From Aurelia coerulea (Eukaryota > Cnidaria > Scyphozoa > Semaeostomeae > Ulmaridae), in NCBI GenBank assembly GCA_039566865.1, contig CM076945.1:5631501-5695500 (forward strand): a stretch of DNA of 64,000 nt. The letters are read 5' to 3'. Below, piece by piece: positions 12,801 to 24,800 of the stretch. Under the pieces are notes generated by a model. That model did not search any database, had not been told where the DNA came from, and saw only the letters and a program-made list of their open reading frames with translations. Position 1 is the stretch's first letter; each line of letters begins with the position of its first letter. The translations under genes and the position numbers were made by a program.

Positions 12801-15800
12801 TCGTAAAGCTTGCCTCAGAGCTACATTTTCCCGATTTTATATTATCCTTATTAAAAGTCTCCAATGATTGTGTATGTGTTTGTTTCTGTCATTCATAATC
12901 AAACTAATCACATTATTGTAATAAAATTTTACACACTGATATACTTACTTGAAAACAACAAATGTGATGAGGGTAATGAAAAGTGCAGCCAAAGACAATC
13001 CACAACCAATGTATGTAAAATACTGCAAAAGGTCCCGTATGATAACAGGCGGTTGAGGCGGTGATGGTTTTTGTTCAACATCAAGCAAAATGGCAAAGTT
13101 AGTCAAATGATTACAACTACATTTGCTGATATTGCCTTCTGTTCCATCCAGTCTACAACCTCGCTGTGACCATTCTGCAAAGTAAAACATATTGTAAATG
13201 AATTTATTAACAGTACAATAGGAAAAGATAGGATCCCTCCCACCCATCCCCTCCCTGTTTTCAGAGATTCAGGTTACATGTATCAAATGAACGTACGAGC
13301 GATAGGAATAATGTGCTTTCCGTGTTAGCTCTATTTGGCACACCTATATACAATCTTGCTGGACTGACCTCACTACTATATGTGTATTGTAGTTTAGCTA
13401 ATAAATAAAGTTATTTTCGGTTGAATGCAATGAATTAGAAAATAATGATATATATATATATATAGATGTTTAACAGTGACTACACTTGTTAAGTTACCTA
13501 TAATATACTTATTTTCTAATTCATTGCATTCAACCGAAAACAGCTTTATTTATTAACTAAACTACAATACACAGTAGTGAGGTCAGTCTAGCAAGACTGT
13601 ATATAGGTGTGCCAAATAGAGCAAACACGGAAAGCACATTATTCCTATCGCTCGTAATTTGATACATCTTATTGCATTTTTGTAGCTATCGAGCATGCCT
13701 TGAATTTCATTGCTTTTCGCCCAAGTTGTCTTAAAAAAGTACTCCCATTTGAAAAATCATGAAAATTCGATTATCAAATCTGTCATTAAATTTTCTTTGA
13801 AAATGCCAGAGAATAAAATATTGAACTGTTTTCGACGAGTAACTTTGCGCTATCGTAACAGTTTTCTACCATCCAACTGAGCCACATAATAATTATCTGT
13901 GTGGGAGATAGGGCCATCTTCGACAGTTTTCTACAGTACTCGTACTGATTACACGAGTTTCGGTTTTCTGTATTGAATTGAATGATGGCAATGGCTTCAA
14001 ACTTGTATGAATGAAAATGAAAATCAGACTAAAAGCATTGAACGAATGCAAGGAGTGACGTCATCAGCTTTGGCTATGTCGCTAGGCCCATTGCAAATGT
14101 AAGCAAAAAGAGCGGGAAAATTCGTTGAGATTTAATCACTTGACTCATCTATGTGCGCCTTTAATTTACCAGATTTATTACATGTGATAGTTTCTCTCCT
14201 TGCCTGATACCGCTACAACTACAACTATTAGGTACCTTCACTGAAGTGACAAAAACAACATCAATTCAACTTAATGAGCGATAGTGAAGGGACTTATATG
14301 ATGAGTCTAAATACAAACCTCGAGTGGTTTCTTCCCAATAGACACAACGTACTGTATTGCTTCCAGTTTTATTCAGTGCTTTGAATTCACTTTTGATTCT
14401 CTGGTCATCAGTAAGATTTTCCAGTTTTATTCCTTTAATAGACACAGCCAGGATTCTACTGTTCAACTTTTTCTTTGCATTTGTTCCTGACGTTTCTTCA
14501 GAGATAAACAACTTTTCATTGTCATACAAAAATGTTGTCACCCTTGTTGCTGAAGCATTGCCGCCAGCTTGGTTCTTTGCTTTTGTAAACAACGGACCAG
14601 GAAGGAAAATGTTAGCGACCTGTTTGCTATCTCGGGATCCTGTTCCTTCGTTCATTTCCAATGATGTCTCACTGGCATCAACATTGCCTTTAATGAAATA
14701 GCCGTTCTGCACAACTTTCTTATCTTCGACCACAGCTACACCAACAGCCAAATTCTTTTCTTTGAAGATCACAGTTTCATTTTCCGGAACGGGAATGTTT
14801 TCAGCGAATGCTTCTACGGCATTGACCAACCTAAAATGCGGAATCACTATATTACAACAAGCTCTTACACCAACATGCAATTTTTTTGGGAGGAAAAGAT
14901 TCTGACAAAAGACTTCGATGGAACAGTTTCGGACACTCATTGTGTATAAACTTCCAAGAATGTATTAGCGACTTACTTTTCTGATGAGCTAGACTTTTTT
15001 TGAGCATTTTTCACAACTTCTTTTTTTGCACTCATCAAGCTGTCAGTAACCTGAACGATACCTTTGAATGCCTAAAATAGGAAAACGTACACAAATTAAT
15101 CAGTGAATTCTCAATTTCATCCAACTTCCACTAAAAATAAAGGGTAGTTGTTAATTTTCATCGCAACCAAACGCCTATTGAGCAACGACATCTTGATAAT
15201 ACAACGCTTTGACGAATAGCAATGATTTTGGAATGTTTCAAATTTCCTCGTATGAGATTTTAACTCGTCATTCAAAATATTGTCTACATACAACGTCTAT
15301 TCTCCATAGTCCTTGCTATGTCACAGGAAATCCACTACTAAGATTCATTTCGGTCTAAAATGTTTGCTTTCTAAAATTTTCATCGTTTTGCTCTGCGATG
15401 GAAGATTCACTTCAGTTAGGAGGAACGGGAAAAGCGGAGGAGAAAGAACAGAAATTTCCTTTTTGATTCTCCACCGTTCTGTCTCCTCCGCACTTACCGT
15501 TCCTCCTAACCATGCCATCGCAGAGGAAAACGATGAAAATTTTCGAAAGCAATCATTTTAGAAAGAACCCAATTTTAGAGTGCAATCTTAGTAGTGGATT
15601 CCCTGTGGTTATCTTGGTTCTGAAAAGGAATCAATCTGTAGACCACAGTAAAATCCCGCCTGTAAGAAACCCATTTTCTACCTCAGCCCCGGGGGGGTCA
15701 CTTCAATAGGCGGATGACGGGGGTGTGCCATTTTCAATTGTAAAATCATACCCTAAAATTTATGAATTTTTCAAAAACCATACCCCAAAATTTACGGGCC

Positions 15801-18800
15801 TTTCAAAAAAGATACCCTAAAATTGTGACAAAAATTCGAAATTCTAACCAAGTACCTGAAATCAGATTAAATTCAATACCCTCAAGCATTTTTCTTCCAA
15901 AATGACACCCCAAAATTTATGTTCATTTGTGATGTTACCAAAAATGACACCCTAAAATTTATTTTCAGCCTGAAAAAAGGTACCCCAAAAAATGGCACAT
16001 CCCGTACTGGTACATATGGTAGTGACCCCCCCGGGACCTCAGCTATTGTTCCCCTTGATTACTTTATTGTTTTCCAATTGTTCCCACAAAAATTCAATGT
16101 CTGAGTTTCTTATAAAGTATTTTCATAAAGGCGGGACTTTACTGTAGTCTCTTTTAGGTCAATTCCTTATTGGCCGGTTCCTTAGGGCAGAAAAACTGGA
16201 TGTTGTGAACTTACAAGTTTATTGGTCTTATCAGCTGCAGCAACTTTTGTAATAACATCAACGGCCAATGAAACATCTACATAACTTCTGATGTTTTCTT
16301 GTTTGTTCGTCACATTTTCAAGCTTTGCAACAACTTGTTCCACATCACTTGCATTTATAGTTTGCTGTTCAGAGAAAAAGGATCATTATCATTAAGGGAA
16401 ATTTCCACATGGTGGCTCTTTTAACTCCTGAAGAAAGTTGAGCCTTATTCTTAGTTTCGAAGGTTAATAGCAAGGGAAATTTCCACATTGTGGCTCTTCT
16501 AACTCGAAATCATTGTTTCACAATCTTTTTTATTTGGAAAGCTTCTTTGATTTGGTGTGATTTGGCTACAACTAAATATATTATACCCTGTTTGCACTGA
16601 CAAAGTTCAACCAGCTTTGTCTGAACCAAGTTGAATTTCAACCAACCAACCAACCAACCAACCAACCAACCAACCAATCAATCAATCAATCAATCGATCG
16701 ATCGATCGATCGATCGATCAATCAATCAATCAATCAATCAAATGAATTCTTTTTATTGGATCACCCAATTAGAATGCAACACCCAACACCTGATAACCTG
16801 GTTTAATTGAAGCTGGCTAAACTTGCCATTGTGAATGGGTACAGTAAGAACCCGCAAATAAGAAACCCCCTTGTATAAGAAACAGGCCTCACTTTCTTCA
16901 AAAGGGGCTCCTTTAATAAGAACCAACTCTAGGTCTGAAATTTAAAAGTTTCTTATTTTCAGGTTTGTCATAGTTCTTAAATGCTAAAAAGAATTCCCAT
17001 ATATGACTGTAATATAATGTAGCATTCTCTAAACAGAATTATCATTTTCAAAATTAAAGATTCACACAACTAAAAGGTAACAAGGTAAACATGTAAAATG
17101 TACCAGTAATGTGCAATACACATGCATGTATGGTACAGTCATATACCTTCACTTGACTTGATTCCCTATGTATAAGAAACTTTGACCCTGATCATGAAAA
17201 GGTCTCTTTAAATAAGAAACTTTCTGAGGCCTCAATTCAAAAAGTTGTTTCTTATTTGCGGGTACCCGCTGTATTGGACTTCCAAAATTACCTGGCTCAG
17301 GTCGCTAAGTTCCCGTGTTGATTCATGAACATATAGGCAGTTTCCATCATAAGGTGCCTTCCATGTTGGTTGTCGTTCAAAGTCATTTGATACACATTGT
17401 CTTGATGCGTTTTCATTTCCTTTTTTGTACGGACAAGCAACGGTGCTGTTGCTGAGGATTGCTTGGGTTGGCCATCCTATAACGCCTTTGATATCAGCAT
17501 TACCTGTCCATTCTCCGTAGCAGCAATCTAGGTAGAGATTATATTGGTCGAGTACAAAATGTTTTAAATTTAAGGGTGTGTCTGAGTAATCTATCTGACG
17601 AAAGATGAAAACGGAAAATAGATTCAAAGTTGATCTGTAAATATGAGCGAGATACTACACTCTCTTTTTATGAGAATAATGTTTATGAGAATATTCAGGC
17701 TCAGAATCATCCAATTTTTAAGAATGCTGTAAGGATATCGCTCAGCCTCAGCTCGCACATTTGTGTCTCACTTTTCAGTAGTTGCCTGCTTTGCGATATT
17801 CGACCGTTTCCTGGCAATGACATTAAATTCTATTTTAACTATGTTCTCCTGAAACCATATCAAATTTGTAAAAGAATAAGAATACTTTAAAATATATTCA
17901 GGCTCAAACACGAAAATTTCTGAAGAATTTCGAGGCTACACAAAAATTTATAGTATTCTTATAAAAAGAAAGAGTGTAGTCAACTTACTTTTTGCTTTCC
18001 AAACAGTGGTAGAGCCACAGGGGGGGGGGGGGGGTGGGGGGTGGGAAATAGGGGGAGATAAGTCCTCTCATTTGTCTCCAAGGTCAGCCTTCCGATTCGT
18101 CTAAATCCATTGATAAAATGTCTAAGGAGGGATTACTTAATTCTTTAGAGTTCAATAAACAAATGAGAGCGCTTCCCACTTTGAAAAGGGTGTGTACTTA
18201 ATATAACAAGGACATGGTCCTAAGATGTTTTCCAGACCCGTCAGACCTCTGTCTTTGGTTGTCCCATCCAGTATTTTGCGGCTGGTGTGGTGATTGATTC
18301 GAAATCTAGTCATATTGTTTGGACATCTATAGCTATAAAAAACTAAGATTTTTCAAGAGTTTCACATTTTTAAAGGAATTGAGAATTGCTCATGTAGTTT
18401 GCAATTATTTGGGGATCAAACTTTTGAATATTACTTTGGTGCGCTCTGTAAAACTTATGAAATAACGATGACCATTAGTTCTTACCATATGTGATCCTTT
18501 GCACGAGTTCAATTGCTGGAGTTGTTGAAGAGAACAGATTAGCAGTCGTTACATTCTGCATTTTACTACAAATTGTCACTTTTCTTGTGTTACTAACAGG
18601 TGCATAATAGATGAAGGCGTCCAACAATGTTTTTCCACTCCCATCACTGACAACAGAAATAAAATATATCAAAGGATGAGACAAGCGACGACAATCATTG
18701 TATATTTCATTATTCTTCATATAGACATTCCAGTAAAGTTGACAAAAATCGGTGGTTGACAAAATCAGTAGTTGACACAAATCGATAGTTGACATAAATC

Positions 18801-21800
18801 AGTAGACATAAACGGTTAAGAAATTATTGAATTAAACATGTTGTACGATTCGAACCTGTCTAGGTTCATCATCAGCAATTAATTAAGAGATAAACAGTAA
18901 TTTATACCCTAAGATAAACAAGAGTTAAGGGAAAAACAAGCGTGAGTTACATTTCCTACGCGAGAGGGAACCCAAGGCCTAAGTCCCAAGAGGATGAAAT
19001 CAAAAAAGAACTAAAGGGATAGATGACTGCTGTGAATTGAGTTCAGGTCGATCTCGTAAAATCAAAAGGCTTTCGTGAATGAGCAAGTCAAAATCATTAT
19101 TGGCTCTGTCTAAAATAGAGAAATCATTAACCGACGCGGCGTGTCCTAAACATCATTAACCGACGCGGCGTGTCCTAATATATCAAAATCTTCAAATCGG
19201 AAGTAAATGGTCTAAGGTAGTTGCAGATACTATATTCATACTGAACATTACAATGGTTATGGAGTGGTATAAAGGAAACCGACAGAGAGGAACCATGTTT
19301 AGAGGATTTTGAAAATATACCAATTTTAGAGAATTTTGAAAATAAACCTATTTTAAAAGATTTTGAAAGTAAACCTGTTTTAGAGGATTTTGAAAATGTT
19401 TAAAGTTGAAATAAAATTGAATAAAATTGAATAAAATTTCTCTTGGTGTTGCAATCAAGAACAACCTTGAAATTTATCAGAACTCTTAATTCTTAATTTA
19501 TGGCAGAGACATTCTTAAGTTAGAAGTATAAATCTCGTATGCATTGCAAGATGGGCTCATTTCTGGGACTTTTGTGAGGTGAACATTTGTGAGACTGCCA
19601 GCTTTCTCTTGCCATTTCATTGGGCTATTTTTTCGTGAAAATGTAAATTATAAGTTGTATCGTTTTGTGGAGATCTTATTACAATTTTACCTTGAGAAAA
19701 CTCGATTTCCTTTTGATACGCTTTAGCGAGATTTTAGGATCTTCTGCTATTCGAAGATGTTCAAATATTCTGGAAGCTCAGCTTGAAGACTGATTCTCTT
19801 ACCTGCGTACATTTCTTAGTATCACGGCAGAAGGGTCAACATTTCTACGCTTTCGTCTTGCGTTGTTCAGTGGGCCAATGTAACTGTCGAACTGTAGATA
19901 ATTAGAATGAAATCAAGAATATAGAAGATGATGGACAAAAATGCAAACAACTGTTCAGAGGTACACCCTGCCTTGCTCGTATTAATTGAATCACTGGTAA
20001 TTGGGTACTGTTTTCAGAATGACAATATTGCGTGTAACTGCTCTGGCTTGTTTTTCGTAGCTGCTCTTGATCCATTTCTCATGTAGGTTCCTAATTTTGA
20101 TGTTATTTTTATAAATGTTGTTGTGACGTGAGAAAGAAGTTAACGAGAATCTTCCTAAACAATACAGTAAAAACCCGCACATAAGAACCTAAGATTTTGA
20201 ACTCAGCCCGTTTAGGTTCTTATGCAATGAGGCACATCCAGTAATCAGGGTGTAGGTTTTTAACAAAGGGAAATATGTGAATCTAAATCTTAGCCAAACT
20301 TACTTAAACTTGTGGTACTATCCATTTCAACCCAAGCTTACCCAGTTTACCCCTGCATCCCCTGCAGCCCCTGCCTATTACAGTTCTGTAAGTAATGTTT
20401 TGGAGTTCACGAAAGAGGTTGATTGGCAAACAGATTGCATTTATTTCCCAATGAATGAATGGAACCCTTTATCAAGAACCTAGTTATGATATCAGGCTGA
20501 AATAGTTCTCATCGATTGGGTACAAAATATATGATTTCAGGCTGTAGGTTCTTAATAAATGAAGGTTCTTATGTGCGGGTTTTTACTGTATAAGTCTCAT
20601 CAACAAGTTGATCATCCCAGAAAAAAGTGATACCAGACTGCAATTTACATCAATCGAAGCAGAATTTCTTTCTTTACAACATGTCCAACGGACAGCTTAG
20701 CACAATGTTTTCTGGCATAATTCACTTGCTGACGAGACTATGCTATTGTTTTAAAGTTAACTACTACCACTATTGTTGCTGTTTCATAAATGTCATTCTG
20801 AATATTGTCATAAATGTCATTGTGATGTCACAACACAATGAAGCAGAAAGTAAAAATATAACATGAAAATTCGGAATCTGCTAAAAATCTACGAATGACA
20901 AAACAGCCAGAGCATTTGCACGTATTACTGTCATGCCAAAAAACCTTACCCGATTAGCAGCGATTCAATTCATGCGAATAAAGGTGTATCCTTTTTTTGA
21001 AACCGCCTAGGCATGGGGCTCTATGCCAAAATTTGGGAGGGGCATGCTGCCAGTACCTTCAAATGACACCGTTGGCTAACAAAGATTACAAAAACGATGC
21101 CACAAGGAGAATGGAAATACATATCAACCCTGTGGACATTTAACATATAGTTATAAATCTAAACATTAAAGAAGAAAATTAACTAATACAAACATTTACA
21201 AAGGGAGGATGTGTCCATGTATTGGGGGTTTGCAGCAGACATCAAAAGCGCTTTGTTGCGTGAACGAATTTTAGAGTAGCCTCGATTATTCTTTTATTAA
21301 CGTCAGGTTGTAACCTTTCATTGCCATACAGAATGAGTTCAACTAATAATTCATTTGAGAGGTTAGAAAATCCACTAGGAGGCAATATTGCATTGAGACC
21401 ATTGAGAAGCTCGCGTCTAGGTTCTTCATAAGATTGGCAAAGCAGCAGGTAATGTTCCGTGTCCTCAACACCATCATTTGCAGGACACATCGGGTCTATT
21501 GTATCTCTAAAATTGTGCCTAAATGATACCTTCGGCTGAAGCAAGTTCTACACCAAAAGTGCCAAGAGCAAAATTGCAAAATATAACGGTTTCTGGACAG
21601 AAATTACTGCATCCAGATTTGGCAGAGACAGAGGAACCGGAGGAGGTACTGTGGGCACATGCCCCCATAAATTGGCATTCTTGACGGAAAAAGTGGACTT
21701 TTCGTTTCAGGAAATGCCCCTTTAGTTTAATGAAAAAGTGCCCTTGAAGTGTCATGCCCCCAAATTTAAGATGATTCCTACCGCCCTGAGATTTGGCTTT

Positions 21801-24800
21801 GCTTACACCAACACTGGTAGACCATTGGAAAGACCAGAAATCTGAAATAGTATTTGTTGGGGAAACGAATCATCAAAGTTCCAACCAACGGTTATCCACC
21901 AAAAGTGAAGTGATTTGTGAAAAGATTTCGGGCGGAGAATACAACCACTATTCAAGCAAGGATTAGCAAAGAAACAAAGAGATTCTCGCACATGGCAATA
22001 AGTTCCCCGGCCTTGATCTGCTTTTCACTCTACCACCTACGGAAGATATTTCCTTGTCCATTGCTTTTACGATGCAAGAGCCTTGCTTGGGTTTAATAAT
22101 AAAAGGTACATCGCATTATGTTACCTCTAATGTGAATTCAGAAAATGGCGACAATAGGCTTACCTGAGACTTGATTGTTGCATGCAACGTTTTATATTCT
22201 GTTGATGTTGTTTTGTTCAGTGCAGCTGTGTATCCTTGGGACACTTTGAGCGACAGTTTCGTTGTAGATGCATCTGTTCATATCAAATTTAAAAGACAAA
22301 TCAAGGCTGATCAGAAAATGTGCCAGTCTGGTTGAAATGAAATGCCATATTGTTCTATTACAAGCAAATTAAACTGTGGAAAGGGACAAAAGCTGGATTC
22401 AGGGAATGATATTTCACCAAACTAGCAATAACAACATGATTTAATATTTCTGACGTAAACTAGCAATAACAAGTTGAAACCCTGAGTTGAAACGTTCGAG
22501 AAACATTCCAAAGCTTCATAGTGGTAACCCTGTTTTGGTTGGGAGTGAGGCAAATGCCTCCCCCGCCCCCAGTATATTTTCACTGGTAAATCTGCACACC
22601 CGTACGAGTGATCTGCAAGGAAGAAATTTTTGGCAATGAAACTTCAGGAATGTTTGCAGCTACCTATTGTGCCACTGCATGTGATGTTTTGATGAAATTT
22701 ATCAAAATATCTTGTTTAACATGCAGCTACTGTGTGGAAATTATGCGGGCCATTTCTAGCCCTGAAAGATAAAACAGCCCTATCAAGGACACGAGTATAC
22801 GAATTCGATATTTTAGGGAAGCAACATAGTCAACATGTCAACATATCGGGTGTTAAATTTTGTTTGATCCCCGTGTGGTGGACTTTCGACCGAATTGAAA
22901 ATCTTGCTCAAGTACTCTAGGTACAGTTTCTAATTTTTGATGATCTGAGAGTTCGGTAGCCTGTTAACCAGATCTTATTCGAAAGGAAATAGTGTTCCTC
23001 GGGAAGAATGGGCTGGATAATAGGCTAAGCGTTCGGTTTCTTACAAACAGTTCATAACAAAAAACACATTTATCACTTGTACGTACCTTTCAGGAATACA
23101 GTTGCTTGTGTAGATATTACGTTATCAATTTTGCACCAATAGTAGCCCTGTTCTTCTCCTTTGCTGATGTTGAATTCCAGATATTGCGTCGTCAAGTTGC
23201 TCCCTGCATTCAAGCCAGTTGCCCTGACCATCTTCTTTGCTACCTTGTACGATGAGCCTGTATTCACTGCGTCAAAGTCTTTGATCCAACTGAATGCGAC
23301 ATCATCTTGATGATAATAACTGCACGACAGTCTGACTGTTTCATTGATCTTGATCCGGACTGTTTGAGGGCCATCCTTGAATTTGCCACGCTCTGATAGA
23401 GAAAAAATGAAATTCATTTCTTACTTTTGTTTATTCAACATTTTGTCACACAGGGTAACAGTTCAGTTATCAAACTGCTTTACGATAGGCCATGTTAAAG
23501 AATGTAAAATATATACAATGCAAAACTAGAATAATCTTCCTTTGAACGTCTTAATTTTACATGCAAAAGGCTGGATAAATGAGGCTTCCTTAAAGTCATG
23601 GTTTAATTGGTTCCAAGTCTTAGCAAGTCCATTATTTCCTACAGTTTAGAATAAGGGGCTTAAGATGAACATATCTAACAATGCACTTATTTTGTTTACA
23701 TGATATCAGATCGAGATAATGACAATGTAACTTTTTTGGTACTTTATCTTGAGTGGGCTGAAAGGATTTCTAGCTATTTAAAGCTAATTTAGGCCCATGA
23801 ATCTGGAACATGAGCTGGTTCAAGAGTCTGACCCCACGATACGAGAAGGACTTTTTAGTTCTCATCGGCGGGACACGAAAATCAAACTCGATATTTATTA
23901 AGTTCGTGAGGATATTTTCCAAACATTTATGAAAATTTCTGACAAATATTCAGGTGCAAGACCAGTGATTGTGTCTTAAAGACGATAGTCGATGTTTCAA
24001 CTTTGATTATGTCGGCAATAGTTGGCCAGGAAATACTCTGGAAGATGTTAGTGACAGATGCATCGTAAGGAGTACTTGTAATTTCTTTCCAATATTTGCA
24101 GATGGAGCACCAAGCGCGAGAGTGTGGTCCCACCAGGCAGCGATACATTTTAGTCGAAGGCAATTTTGGAAGACATTTTTTGAGATATTGGTGCGTATAC
24201 ATTTGAAATGATGATATTTGTAGCATAGCTTCCAAATCTTTAACTTGGCGTAAAAAGGTGGGTGTAAAATTCTGTGATCTATTTCTTTTGACTAAGTGGC
24301 TTGAAACAAACTTCAGTTACTTATCTTTAATCCTACCGTTGGACTTTTCAGAAGTTTTAAATATTTTTTTAAATTTCAGCGTATGTTACATTTCAACTCA
24401 TTTGAGAATGTGACGTCATCAAATTTCTAAATCATATTGTAGACATCCATAAACTATGGTTTTCTTCGAAATTATTTCATGTTGCGTCAAACAGTTTAGA
24501 AATTACGATAGTTTTAAGTTTTTTTGAAAAGTTTATTTGAATTCTTGAAAAATTAGAAAAACACTCTAATTCTGAAAATATTGAAGATTTCAGAAAAGTC
24601 CAACGGTAGAAGTATAGAGAAGTAGCTAAAGCTTCTTTGAAGTCATTCAGTTAAAAAAAAAAGTAACTGAATTTTACACCAGCCTTTTTGAAGATTTGGA
24701 ACCTATGCTGATATTTGTCAAGGTTAATGCCCAAGTGATCAGTTTGATCCACGACCTCAATTTGCTCTCTGTAGAAAAATTATGGCATAATGAATACTTC

